Shown: piece after piece, positions 24,912-35,969 of the stretch
How the letters are laid out: the number at the start of each line of letters is the position of its first letter
How positions within the stretch are numbered: the first letter of the stretch is position 1
Source of the DNA: Talinum fruticosum
Taxonomy: Eukaryota > Streptophyta > Magnoliopsida > Caryophyllales > Talinaceae
Direction: 5' to 3'
Length of the DNA stretch: 64,000 bases
Assembly: GCA_021018815.1 (NCBI GenBank)
Contig: JAITYX010000090.1
Location: 1,763,501 to 1,827,500 of the forward strand
Notes under the pieces: generated by a model
What the model was told of the DNA's origin: nothing
Seen by the model: the letters and a program-made list of their open reading frames with translations, nothing else
The model's database searches: none
Made by a program: the position numbers and the translations under genes

Positions 24912-26127
24912 TAGGGATGGCAGTTAGAGCTGGTAATGGGGTGGGTTTTCCTATACCCACATCCATACCCGTTTTCAAAATGTGTACCCATACCTATATC
25001 CATACCTATCGGGTGTTAAAAATCTATACCCATATTCATACCCACCAGGTTTTGCAGGTATACGGGTTTTATTTGGGTACAAATACACTAAAAATAATGA
25101 TATTCATATTAAACTCGTATTTAACATTTCTCACCATTCAACCAAAAAAAATAGATAGTAAGACACCGAGGGAGGAGATGGGAAGATAGAGGTCGGAAAA
25201 AGACACCCATAAACTAAGGTTTCTTCTCTTGAAATGAATATGGGCTTGAACATTTTGCTTAAAATTCAACCTTCAATTTCTTTTTTATTTAAACATTTAG
25301 CAAAGTGGGTTGTAGGTGTTAAGTGGGGTTGGTACGGGCGGGTTATGGGTGTTATGTGGAGCGGGTATGGGGCGGGTGAAGCCTAAACCCATACCCATAC
25401 CCATACCCCCTACCCATTTTTTTCAAAATTTTAGCACCCATTCGGGTTTTAAATGGGGTGAATTTTGCGGGTTTTAAATGGGTACGGGTTTTTTGCCAGC
25501 TCTAATGGCGGTGGGTCTTGAACCCGACCCATTTAATTGGGTCCGGGTCCCAAAAATTTGGACACAATGAGTCCGAGTCGGGTGTGGGTCTAACTGTCCA
25601 AGGTCCGGGTCCGGGTCTCAAAAAATAAGACTCGAGACCCGACCCGAGACCCGTTTAAGACTCGAACACTAATTTTTTTTTTAAATTTTAACAGCAGTAT
25701 TCATGCAAATTTGGACCCGGTGCAATTTGAAAATCCTTCCCACAATTCGTTGTTAAGCTTTGATGGACTTTGAACTTTGTGGTGTCCAACTTTGATGAAC
25801 TTTGTGTTTAATATATTGGTATATTTGGTTTGTATGAACTAAGTATTTGGTTTCCACAATAGGTTGGTTGATAGATAAGTTAGTATAATGTTAAAGAGGT
25901 TATATGTACTGTAAATTTACAATAATATTAAAACATGGCACAAAATAATAATTTTTAAACTCATTTATGATAAAAATATACTAGACCCGTGGACCCGCTG
26001 GGTCCGGGTCCGAGTCCAAATTTCACGGACCCGTCGGGTCGGGGTCGGGTCTGGGTCCAAGTTTAAAAAATTAAATGGGTCCGGGTCCAGTCGGACCCAA
26101 CCCAAACCCGACCCATTACCATCCCTA
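24912..26127. mobile_element. hAT-like non-autonomous element rich in GGGTC motifs (outer)
   Basis: Termini TAGGGATGG and CCATCCCTA are inverted repeats. The flanks GCACATGA (24904-24911) and ACACATGA (26127-26134) match at seven of eight positions, as expected for an 8-bp hAT duplication. The body is dominated by GGGTCCGGGTC-type low-complexity DNA on both strands and has no ORF. It is interrupted by another element at 24925-25504. Confidence 0.6.
24925..25504. mobile_element. hAT-like element nested in 24912-26127 (inner)
   Basis: Perfect terminal inverted repeat TAGAGCTGG...CCAGCTCTA. The flanks ATGGCAGT (24917-24924) and ATGGCGGT (25505-25512) differ at one base and form an 8-bp target duplication. 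The interior is rich in ACCCATACC repeats. The terminus resembles the TAGACTTGGCAAAA end of the insertion at 28255. Confidence 0.65.
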
Positions 26128-26410
26128 CACATGACTATGCTTATCGGTTAATTACAACTATTTCGTGCACTTCCGATTATAATTTAAGAGTTAATTCTTC
26201 CTTAATACCTAAAAACATCATGTATTTTAAATTAGTTATAATATCCAAAAAACATGCAATCAATAGAGTTGGCAATGATTGAGTTTTACTGTTACCAGTC
26301 TTAAAAGGGCAATTATGAGATGAGTGAATAAACTACAAAATGGGATGAGACAACTTGCAGAATCGATATTCGATCGATCAATTGCTTCAGGTGGACTGGT
26401 GAGGGTCATC

Positions 26411-26540
26411 CAGTGGGAATTCTTTCTTTCCTTTCTTTTGCTTAATTAATTGCCGCATAATGTGAATGTTCTTTTTCTCTTTCCTTTCTTTTCTTTAATT
26501 ACTTTTCTCTTTCCGAAAGTGGTGGCTGGGTTCATTAGAC
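26411..26540 (+). promoter_or_regulatory. Conserved upstream block of unit 3
   Basis: Near-identical to 1810-1955 and 33254-33383 (TTGCCGCATAATGTGAATGT, CT-rich tract, GGCTGGGTTCATTAGAC). Here it precedes a gene without exon 1. Confidence 0.4.
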
Positions 26541-26594
26541 AAAGTATTTCCATCGTTAGATTTGCTTTAATCAAAATTTAAAGCAAATAGAATG

Positions 26595-26681
26595 CCTGAA
26601 TCTCGACTGAGCCGCCTCACTCATCCGAATCCCGCCTGAGCCGCCTTGCTCGCCTGAATCCCGTATGAGCCGCCTTGCTTG
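26595..26681. repeat. 29-bp minisatellite, three units
   Basis: Three tandem units of the form TGAATCCCGxxTGAGCCGCC followed by TTGCTxGxC. A mutated version lies at 33636-33712 upstream of unit 4 exon 1. Confidence 0.7.
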
Positions 26682-27200
26682 GTATATGATTGGCCTGCTC
26701 CTTCTTCCTTTCCTCACCTCTTTTTTTTTTTTTTTTTTTTTGGAAAGAACATCATCATTCAGTTGTTGGAAGGGGAAGAAAAAGAAAAGAAAGATCTAAT
26801 AATTATTCCATTTTTTTCTTTCTAATAGAGTATTAGAGATATTACTACACTCGTTCCCCTCCCAAAAAAAAAAAAGCAAAACAAAAAAGACAAGAAAATC
26901 AACGACAGATTAGATTTCGTATCAGTTGACAGACTAAAAATAATATGTAGTTACTTGGTGGGTTTTGGGTTATGACTTGAACAGTAAGCTGGCAAAGTGG
27001 TAAGGGGTTTGTGAGACAACCATGAGGCTACACTTTTGCACTCTATAATTATATTGTACACTAAGGTGAAAGTAATTTAAAACAAAAAGTGTTTAATTAC
27101 TAACAAAGGAAAAATATTAAAATATGCCTCAAAAAATTTTTGAATAAAAAAATTTAATTTTAATATGATATCCCATAAGCATAGTAAATGATGCCAAAAA

Positions 27201-27241
27201 AAAAGAGACGACATTTAAAAAAAAAAAAAAAAAAAAAAAAA
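27201..27241. repeat. A-rich homopolymer tract
   Basis: Long A-runs in the intron 1 relic of unit 3; prone to sequencing error. Confidence 0.6.
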
Positions 27242-27391
27242 CTCTACCTAAATGATGCAAACAAAAAAACAAAAAGTGAGAAAAATAAAATATTTTACAT
27301 TCCTCTGGCATGGAACCCATGACCTCACGTGTTCCCGAGGTGACAGTAAAATTTTTGCATCTAATGTAGGAAAAATAATTTCTGATTACAG

Positions 27392-27974
27392 ATAAAATTT
27401 TTAAACGGTTGCTTGAAAAAGCTCTCCAACTCATAGGATGAGATAATGCTGGTCTTACAGTGCTACGCTATTGGGTATCTGCAGCTAAGTTAGACTTATC
27501 ACGAGTTTACAACGTGATTGAGCCTCATCTGAGGAGGGATTTTATTGACCAACTCTCCGCAACGGATGAGACAAATGGAAACAACCCTCTGCATTATGTT
27601 CCGGCACTCAATGATGATGGTTTGAGTGTGAAGATTGCACCAGTCCTGGCGAATGCTTATAAACAAGAAAGATCACTAACTTTTTTTGTCACCACAATTT
27701 CGACCGCTGTGGTTGAGTAAGAATAAGTATGGACGTACACCTCTGCACGTAGCTATTAGGTCACAAAGGGAAGAACTTGCATTGTACCTGTTGTCCTTGG
27801 ACAATATCAAGATTCTTGAGGACAATGACGATCTTCTCTTTTATGCAATTGAGAGGAAGTCACATAAGGTTGCACAGGAGATATTGCGCATAGTACAACA
27901 GGATGCACGCGTAACCAAACTCCTTATTCGTGATAATGGCCGGAATGCATTGCACTATGCCCCCAAATGCACAG
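27392..27974 (+). pseudogene. Ankyrin gene unit 3: isolated exon 2
   Basis: Acceptor GATTACAG at 27391 and donor CACAG|GTAACA at 27974 are preserved. A stop (TGA, where unit 4 has CGA) interrupts the start after KIFKRLLEKALQLIG. The frame RDFIDQLSATDETNGNNPLHY follows, with a one-base insertion near 27680 before FRPLWLSKNKYGRTPLHVAI. The rest reads LYLLSLDNIKILED and ends NALHYAPKCTG. Exon 1 is deleted and exons 3-6 are absent downstream, so this is a dead copy of 34945-35537. Confidence 0.82.
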
Positions 27975-28059
27975 GTAACATCCTAACTTGTTCTTTTCTT
28001 CTCATAATTGGACTTTTCTCTTAATATTACACGTATTATATGCCATGCCATCATAGATA

Positions 28060-29195
28060 GGGCAGGGTTGATCCTATTAATTAGTGTGTCATTTTATTTT
28101 TATCGTCATAGTCGATAAATATTAATAGTTTACAATTGATAGATTAATTATAACTATTGAAAATTTGATCATTTAAATCATATAATACATTAATTTCATC
28201 ATTCTAAATAAAACTTAACCAGATCTCAAATGTTACTTTATGAATGCATTATACTAGACTTGGCAAAACTGACCCGAACCGAACAAGTCAACTCGAACGA
28301 CTCGAAATCCAAACCGAACCGACATCCGAAACAGTTGAACCGATTTTGATCCGAAACCGAAATGAACCGACCCGAACGGACCCGAAATCTAATAAACCCG
28401 ATTCCGACCCGAACCGAAATGACCGAAACCGAAACCGAACCGAACCGATCCGAATCGAATCAGACCCGAATTGATTTAACCCGAATAAAAGTATCCCAAC
28501 CCACATTTTTTTTATTGGGTCTCTAAAGATGGACTTTTGTGCCTATAGTGGTACTTTTTTTTGGTGTGTACAATTTTGAATCGATTTTGACCCAAAAAGT
28601 GACCCAATTACGACCCGAAGTTGACCCGATCCGATATTAACCTGAATCGAACCCGAACCTGACCCGAAAAGATTGACCCGAGTTGAACCGAACCGAAGTT
28701 GACCCGAACCGAAACCGAACAAACCTAAACGAGATCGACCGAAGTTTACCCGAATCAAACTTGACCCGAACCCGAAACCGAACCGAACCCGAACAAGATC
28801 GACCCGAAGGTAACCCGAACCGAACTAACTCGAACCGAACCCGAACCGAATGACCCGATTGTCGGTATACATGATACTTTATTGAAAAAAAAAATCCTTA
28901 CCATTTTAATTTTTTTCTTTTTTTCCATCTTCAATGTTGTTATTTTTTTCTTTTAAATTGTAAAAAAATACACAAAATATGAGATTAAGATTCGGATATC
29001 CAATATTACCAAAATTTGACAATGGTTAGTTTTTTTTAATGAAAAAATAATATTATTATTTTTGTGTTGGCTGTATTTTTGTTGTTTTTTATTTTGAGAA
29101 AAAGGATGAATTTTAATTAATTAAAAATCGTATAACATCTATAATAAACATCACATTCAAGTAAATTTACAATATAAAATAATAAAATAAGTATT
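28060..29195 (+). repeat. Segmental duplicate A: intron 2 part
   Basis: Excluding the 615-bp insertion, this matches 36480-36996 of unit 4 (GATCCTATTAATTA, AACATCACATTCAAGTAAAT) and then diverges at 29195. Confidence 0.7.
28255..28869. mobile_element. hAT-like insertion filled with CCGAACC repeats
   Basis: It begins TAGACTTGGCAAAA and consists of degenerate GACCCGAACCGAAC-type repeats. The flanks CATTATAC (28247-28254) and CATGATAC (28870-28877) differ at one base. The homologous unit 4 sequence near 36680 lacks the element, which shows an insertion. The right terminus GTCGGTATA is a poor inverted repeat of the left end. The translated repeats are not a gene. Confidence 0.6.
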
Positions 29196-29660
29196 TCGAA
29201 TTTGGACACTATTTAGGGTTTGAAGGAAACATTTTGATCAAATCATTCCTAGTCTGCTTAAATTTTTTGGTGGTTGTGGATGTTCTCTTTTTTTTTTTTA
29301 ATTCAAATTCATAAATATCTCTTTAATTGTTGTGGTGATGGTAAATATTGACCAAATGAAAAACCTCAATTTCATATTCAAGCATCTTTCTAACCACTAA
29401 TAGTATTCTATATATTTACATAACGTAATTGAGCTATAGAATTACTCCATATAGCAAGTATTTATTTGATATAATAGATTATGTTTGAAAAGAAGATTGT
29501 CATGATAGAATCAGTTAGGAAAAATTAATAATAATATGATTGGAGTTTGTGAGCAAAAGATAGAAGGATGTAGATATTTGAGAAGTATTGGCAAAAACAA
29601 CAAAATAAAACATGACAACGAAATTTTGTACGTGGAAGCGGGAGAAAACCACGCGCGGTA
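29195..29660 (+). repeat. Dispersed repeat, copy 2
   Basis: Counterpart of 19505-20030 in the same orientation. It abuts the end of segmental duplicate A. Confidence 0.6.
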
Positions 29661-29704
29661 AATGAACGATTCAAATGAACTATTTGAAGAAACTATTTGT
29701 ATTG

Positions 29705-30128
29705 GCCATGTTCTGCAAAATGAACTGTTTAAGTAGCAGATAATTATTTGTGTAATTGATAGTTTTTAGGTAGCTGATATCTATTAGCTTTTATCTCGTT
29801 AGTGGGTAGCTATTCAACTGAGTAGTTGAATAAATGTGTTCGATAAATTTAGTAGTTGAGTTAGTTGATTATTTTAAATTGACGTAAAAGGATATAGACA
29901 ATTTTCCAAATATAAACTAATAAATGTATATTTTTGTCAAAAAATACGAAACATTACTTTTAAATGTGAAAAGCTAATATTCTTTTCAAAAACATTACTT
30001 GAAACGCTATAAGCTACTGCAAACGCTAGTTAAAACACTACCTTACCAAACACTAATATTTGATTGGTTAGTATTTTAAGTTGGTCAAAACACTAAAAGT
30101 TACTCAAAATACTATTATCGAACATGAC
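29705..30128 (-). mobile_element. hAT-like MITE, family copy 2 (inverted)
   Basis: Reverse-oriented counterpart of 12221-12617. It starts CCATGTTCTGCAAAATG and ends ATCGAACATGACCA; the CGTTT/AAACG-type subterminal repeats are shared. Target duplication unclear. Confidence 0.55.
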
Positions 30129-30354
30129 CATTAGTTGTTTGAATCATTTATTTCTAGAAAAAAATGTTTGGCAAAATGAGTTGTTTTTGAAAAAATATTT
30201 AGTACAATTCCATGTGTAAAAATGTTTCAATTAGCAAATGTCTTTAAAAGGTGTATATATGCAAGTTAAAGAAAAACTAGATGGAGGGTATGTGTCATTA
30301 TATCCTACTTTTATTTTTATAAAAATCTCCTCATTTTATTTGTTTAACATATTT

Positions 30355-30545
30355 ACAAAGCATCGGATTTGCATGGGAGTTCCTCAAGATCAACAGGATT
30401 GTATTTACTCCAGCCAGTTTTTATCTATTTATTTTGTCACTAGACGATTGAAATGTGTTGCCAAGGCAATCTTTCTAGATTTTACTTCTCATGATTCGAA
30501 ACAATTCAATTTGTGTTTATACGTTTAATTGGGTTAATCCCAAAT
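30355..30545 (+). repeat. FLKINR repeat, copy 2
   Basis: Matches 23428-23640 and 57990-58115 and carries the frame FAWEFLKINRIVFTPASFYL. In the following 170 bp another forward frame reads NLIQTHMIATYMAQLNANFK and VIALFSLFAWLPS, hydrophobic and protein-like but broken by stops. Possibly a decayed membrane-protein gene; family not recognised. Confidence 0.45.
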
Positions 30546-30719
30546 CTTATTCAAACTCATATGATTGCTACTTATATGGCCCAATTAAATGCAAATTTCA
30601 AGGTTATTGCTTTATTCTCTTTGTTCGCGTGGCTTCCAAGTTGACCCACTATAACTTCCAAGGCTTTGGGTGTTTTGATCTACGCTATTTATGCCTCCAG
30701 CAGCTAACACGGACTGTCA

Positions 30720-32130
30720 TGTCGACTCACACGATCCATTTTCGCATTTTAGCTTTAACGTTACCACCATCTGATAGTAACGGGTGAGAGCCACACCGTG
30801 GAAGAGCGAGAATAAAGGAAACCTTAATATTGACTGGAAAATTTACACAACAGTAGCACGACCAGCAAAAGCTAAATTTCCTGAATTCATATTCATAGGA
30901 AAATCTCATATGCCAGAATGTAAACGAAAATGTTTTACAACCATCTGAGATTGCGTCCGTGCCATGTGGGTGCTGCCTTGGACGCTTGTTTTTGGGCCAT
31001 TTTTCGTCAGTTTTTGTGTTTAATGTCTTGGTTAATTGCTTGTAAATGTTGTATGACTTATTATGACTATTTAATTAGTGCTAAGTCTCCATTATTGATT
31101 AAGAGAGTAGTGAATTACAAGTGTATAAGCTACTAAGAGTTTGAGGGTAAATTCTTATAAACTATTCAAAATCTAGTGCTACGTTCGTGGTTTTATTTTT
31201 TCCGATTTTCTCCCTTGTGATCCTTAAACCCTAATACATAAATATTTCCATTTTCCTAAACCCTAAACCACAAATTTTTCTATTTTCCCAAACCCTTAAA
31301 CATAAATATTTCTATTTTTCTAAATTTTAACCAAATTTGAATATTTTGATAATTGGATAAATGAGTCCATACCAACATCACGTCATCAAAATAAACAAAT
31401 TTGGATACAAATTTATCTTTATGACAAGTTTTTAGTGATAACTTATATCCAAATTATCTTTATATTTCTCTAAACCATAAACAAATTTGGATACACTCAT
31501 TCAAGTTATCATCGTAACTATCATTCTATTTCTCTTTTCCTTATTTATTGATTTTCTTCATTTTCAATGAAGTCATGGAGAATCTTAGTCTTTTAACACA
31601 AATTTTGTCACTGAATTTTATGCTTTTCGATATTCCCTCATAATTTAATATTCGATCAAAATACCCTTATTTTTAATTCATAAAATAATATAATATTTTA
31701 AGATTTTTTACTTATTTTATTTAACGTTATAGGTCGTAAATTGAATCAAATATATCTCAAAATTTGAGTTTGAAGTGAGTGCAAGATTTGGGCTTTGAAA
31801 TTTTGGAGTTCCAAGGTTAACATGTGGCTCGAACGCATAGTTTCTGCTCCGTTTTCCTTCAAGCCAACACAGGCCTCATCCAAGGAATTCCTATAATCCC
31901 TCACTGTGGCCAATCACCAAAGTTTTGCACGTTTTCTCTCTCCAATCAAGTGGAGCCCACAATTAGCTAAATGCTAAGAATTAGCATATTTGGCAATTGG
32001 GTGGGGAAAAATCGTGGTCATTGGGATTTCTTGGATAAAGTCGGTGGAATTGGAATATAAATAACGGGACTTTGCGTGTGCAAGGGGCATGCAGAGCTTA
32101 TTAGGCTGCAGCTTTAAACTTTTCGCCGCT
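30720..32130. other. Intergenic, nothing firm
   Basis: AT-rich. Around 31200-31310 CCTAAACCCTAAACC-like motifs occur but too irregularly for a telomeric array. 31550-31700 resembles half of a Stowaway element. Confidence 0.35.
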
Positions 32131-32139
32131 GGATACTTT

Positions 32140-32930
32140 AGCTTTTAGGTTAATTTAGTTTAATCTAATTAATTTTCCTCTTATAAATTTACTTTGGGTT
32201 AATTTCATTTTCGTTCTTATAATTTTCTTCCTTTTGTCTCGTCTTTTTCTTTAGTTTGTTTAATTTAATTTAAAGGTTTAATTTTTATTTATTTTTGATG
32301 TTAGTATTAATTATATTAATGGTTTAATTTTATGTTTAGTTATAATTTGTTAGTTTATAATGTCGGTCGAATCGATACATATTAGTTTATTTATTAGATT
32401 AATTGTGTTTTATCTTGGTAGTCGTGTCATTTTGGTTGTGATTAGTCTCTCTAATGGCTAATTGATGATCTAATTAAGTCTTAACCCACCTAGTTTATTC
32501 CCGTTATCCGGGTTTGTTTTTCATGCCCACAACGTATTCGATGAAATACCTTGAAGAGTTTTTCATCTTGATTTTCGGGTGTTTGGTCTATCACTGAAAG
32601 GTGAAAGCCAAGTCACTAATATTAGTAAAGAGAGTAGCTGGGATTTTGACATAAAAATAGCTTGAATTCGAGCTAGGTCCGAAGTTGTTATTTTTGTAGT
32701 CTAGTTGAGCTAACCTCACGAAATTAGATGGTTAAAATAATTAAATTAACTCATGACACTCGAAAATGCGGCTTAAGTAGGTTCGTATGGTACAACCGAC
32801 CACTTCTAAATACTTGTATAAACTTTGGTAGGTTTAGACTTAACTTGATTAATTAGTTTATTAAGTGCTAAAATCACAACGCGAGTATATTTTTTTATTA
32901 CTTTGATTCTCATAGATAGAAAGTTTAAGA
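32140..32930 (+). mobile_element. LTR-like repeat fragment, subfamily I, copy b (opposite orientation)
   Basis: Reverse complement of the family at 20270 and 58105: GAAAGGTGAAAGCC matches the reversed CACCTTTCAGTG block, and GAGCTAACCTCACGAAATTA and TAACTCATGAC match the other shared blocks. Fragmentary. Confidence 0.4.
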
Positions 32931-33253
32931 TAGTTTTGATACTTGAAACATAATTCTCTGTAGATATGACCCGTACCCGCCAACTAGCTACAACTATGTC
33001 GGTGCTATAACTTAAGAGTTAATTCTTTTAACACTTAAAAACAATAAGTATTTTAAAATGGAGAGAGCAAAATCTTAAGTTTAAAATTTACAAAATTAAT
33101 ACTTTTACCTCCTTACATAGTCTTAAAAGTGTTAAGAGTTAATCATAAATCATTCATTGTTAGAGATATAATAAACTACAAAAGGGGAGGAGACAACTTG
33201 CAGAATCGATATTTGATCGATCAATTGCTTCAGGTGGACTGGTGAGGGTCATT

Positions 33254-33383
33254 AAGTGGGAATTCTTTCTTTCCTTTCTTTTGCTTAATTAATTGCCGCA
33301 TAATGTGAATGTTCTTTTTCTCTTTCCTTTCTTTTCTTTAATTACTTTTCTCTTTCCGAAAGTGGTGGCTGGGTTCATTAGAC
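33254..33383 (+). promoter_or_regulatory. Conserved upstream block of unit 4
   Basis: Same block as 1810-1955 and 26411-26540; about 0.6-0.7 kb upstream of the exon 1 ATG because extra sequence has entered between them. Confidence 0.4.
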
Positions 33384-33472
33384 AAAGTATTTCCACTGTT
33401 ATATCTCATGCATTATAACACATGTTGATTCCGAGCATTCAGAAAGAGTTAACCAATCGCTTTAATAAAAAC

Positions 33473-33633
33473 TTAGCTCTTTCTTTCTTTCTTTCTTTCT
33501 TTAGCTCTTCAAAGGGTACTCGCAAGGGGAAAACCTTAGTAGTCTAAACAAAAAGATTACATTTGGGTGATCCAATGTTCATGGATGACCGCCTAAAGAA
33601 TGCGGCATCACAAGGAGACGTCACATTCCTCGT
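33473..33633 (+). pseudogene. Unit 1-type 5' leader and start of exon 1, fragment
   Basis: TAGCTCTTCAAAGGGTACTC and the flanking TTTC repeats match the unit 1 leader (2055-2138). ATGGATGACCGCCTAAAGAA at 33583 matches the first module. Homology stops after about 55 bp of coding sequence at 33633-33636, where the 29-bp minisatellite begins. The upstream ATG of unit 1 is ATT here. Confidence 0.75.
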
Positions 33634-33978
33634 CTGGACTGAGCCGCCTTACTCGTCTGAATCCCGCCTAAGGCGCCTTGCTAGCCTGAATCCCGTATGA
33701 ACCACCTTGCTTGGTATATGAACATTTGGCCTGCTCCTTCTTCCTTTCCTCACCTCTTTTTGTGGAAAGAACATCATCATTCAGTTGTTGAAAGGGAAAA
33801 AAAGAAAAAGAAAAAGAAAGATCTGAAAATTATTCCATTTTTTCCTTCTTTGTTCTCTTACTCTGTTTCTCTCTGTTGGTGCCCATCACTATCACTTCAA
33901 TCTTCATTTACTGAACCAAACAAACAACAATCAGACAAAACAAAGCTAAAGAGTAGTGACAACTGCAACAAAGAGTCC

Positions 33979-34615
33979 ATGGGTTCGTCATCCTCAGAAA
34001 GTCTCAAGAAAGTGGTGGAAGAACGAGACCTGGACTTCCTCAGAAGTGTTGCTACCTCTGGACCGGACGAATGCTTTGAACGTTTGGTCAGTCCAGAAGG
34101 TAACGTTTTCCACATTATTGCTGGATCACAGAATAATGTGGAATTCATAGATGAAGCAATGAAAACGTTACCTGCTCCTGTCGTTAAATCACTCCTCTGC
34201 CAGAGCCAAGAAGTTGATGATGAAGAAAACCCACTTCACGTTGCGGCAAGGAAGGGCCATTATAAGATTGTGAAGAGCTTCTTAGACTATTATAAATCAT
34301 CACCTTCATCATCTGATGCCCAGTCAACCGATGGTAGCACTGTCAAGAAGCCATGGTTAGTGCTGGATAAATATCAGCGCACGCCTTTGCACACTGCCCT
34401 AGAACATCGTCGCGAGCGAATTGCATTGGAAATCTTGTCAATGGATGTGGTGTTGCTTTCCACCATAGAAGACTCGTCGGGCCGAAGCCCACTTTTCCTT
34501 GCCGTAGTAAATATGTTTAATAGAGTTGCTCTCCAAATATTGAACTCCGCTCCAAGCTGCAGTTTAAGCGGAGATAAAGGTCGAACTGCTCTTTTCAAGG
34601 CACCACTTTGCTCAA
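33979..34615 (+). CDS. Ankyrin gene unit 4 exon 1
   Basis: Starts MGSSSSESLKKVVEERDL. An upstream in-frame start at 33697 would translate the minisatellite and leader, so the ATG at 33979 is preferred. It is 637 bp and open, with a CTCAA|GTATGA donor. It has one N-terminal module (DLDFLRSVATS, GNVFHIIAG, EFIDEAMKTLP), against three in unit 1. Ankyrin repeats NPLHVAARKGHYKIVKSFL, RTPLHTALEHRRERIALEIL and RSPLFLAVVNMFNRVALQIL follow, separated by a Ser-rich linker. The exon continues to 34945-35537. Confidence 0.8.
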
Positions 34616-34944
34616 GTATGATCCTCAATCCTAATTACTACACCCGTTCCCCTCTCAAAAAAAAAAAAAAAGACAGGAAAAATCATGACCTTTTTTATTT
34701 TCTTTTATTACTTACTGCAAGTCTCTTTTATTACAATATTATTTGTCATATTGCATACCACTCAGACTATTTTACACTAACAATGCCTAAAAATAATACT
34801 TTCTTATTCATAAAAAAATTGTTCACTGAAACAATACAAAGATAAGATTACTTAATATTAATGTAGTATTTGGTTGGATGTAATTGAAAAGATATTATAA
34901 TTGCATAGTTTATGGTTGAATAAAAGAACAATTTATGATTACAG

Positions 34945-35537
34945 ATGAAATTTTCAGACGGTTGGTTGAAAAGGCTCCCCAACTCCTCATAGGACGAGAT
35001 ATTAATGGTCGTACAGTGCTACGCTATTGGGTATCTGCAGGTAAGTTAGACGTATTTGAATATGTTTTAAACAGCAACGTGATTGAGCCTCATCTGAGGA
35101 GGGATTTCATTGACCAACTCTCCACAACGGATACGGTACAAGGAGGCAACCCTCTACATTATGCTCCGTCAGTCATTGATGATGCTTTGGGTGTGAAGAT
35201 TGCACGAGTCCTGGTGAATGCTTATAAACAAGAAAGAGCACAACTTTTTTATCACCAGAATTTCGGCCACCATGGTTGAGTAAGAATAAGTTCAGATTGA
35301 CACCTCTGCACAGAGCGATTAAAGAACAAAGGGAAGAACATGCAATGTACTTGTTGTCTTTGGACAATATCAGGTTTCTTGAGGACAATGAAAATCTTCT
35401 CTTTTATGCAATTGAGAATGAGTCACATAGGGTTGCAGAGGAGATATTGCGCATAGTACAACAGGATGCACGCTTAACCAAACTCCTTACTCGTGACAAT
35501 GGCAGGAATGCATTGCACTATGCCCCCAAATGCACAG
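34945..35537 (+). CDS. Ankyrin gene unit 4 exon 2, one frameshift
   Basis: Acceptor GATTACAG at 34944; donor CACAG|GTAACA at 35537. Encodes DEIFRRLVEKAPQLLIGRD, TVLRYWVSAGKLDVFEYVL and GNPLHYAPSVIDDALGVKIA. A run of six T at about 35246 appears one base short: past it, FRPPWLSKNKFRLTPLHRAI continues in another frame to NALHYAPKCTG. Length 593 where 594 would be in phase. Confidence 0.75.
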
Positions 35538-35969
35538 GTAACATCTAAACTTGCTCTTTTCTTCTCATAATTGGACTTTTCTCTCGATATTTCACATATT
35601 ATGGCTCTGTTTGGCAAACAACTGTTAGCTGTTTGCATCAATTGTTCGTTATTAGTTGTTTGAATTAGATGTTTGCAATAATTGTTTCTTGAGAAGGTGT
35701 TTGGTAAAATTTGATGTTTGACGAAAAAATGCTTAGTGAAATTTTATTTATACCCTTATGTCTAAGTGATCTTTTAAATGAATATATATATTTTTATTGA
35801 TTATTTTATTTTTTCAAATATAATTATATTATGTTAAGTATACAAATTATCTTAATCTATAAAACTTATTTTCTTACTATTTTTACAAAATTTATTTTCA
35901 TTTTTTACCTAATATAATATTTATTATATTTAATTTAAATAAAAAAATAATATCACGTAGTAGTATATT

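Larger units (their letters stand above)
26326..26890 (+). repeat. Segmental duplicate A: 5' region of unit 3
   Basis: Homologous to 33168-33838 and 34630-34680 in unit 4. Here the two flanks are joined without the intervening exon 1. The right part (GTTCCCCTCCCAAAAAAAAA) corresponds to the start of intron 1 of unit 4 (GTTCCCCTCTCAAAAAAAAA). Confidence 0.75.
33168..33838 (+). repeat. Segmental duplicate B: 5' region of unit 4
   Basis: Matches 26326-26800, with an extra 33478-33633 segment of unit 1 type (listed separately). Confidence 0.75.

Noticed and set aside
28244..28758. Frames of Arg/Glu/Thr/Pro or Gly/Phe/Ser repeats on both strands
   Set aside because: They are six-frame readings of the CCGAACC array inside an insertion element.
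31200..31310. CCTAAACCCTAAACC motifs suggesting interstitial telomere repeats
   Set aside because: Too few and too irregular; mixed with unrelated AT-rich sequence.
33697..33978. Upstream in-frame start that would lengthen unit 4 exon 1 by 94 residues
   Set aside because: The extra part translates the tail of the minisatellite, an A-rich tract and the leader. The matching part of unit 3 is non-coding, and homology to the family starts at 33979.
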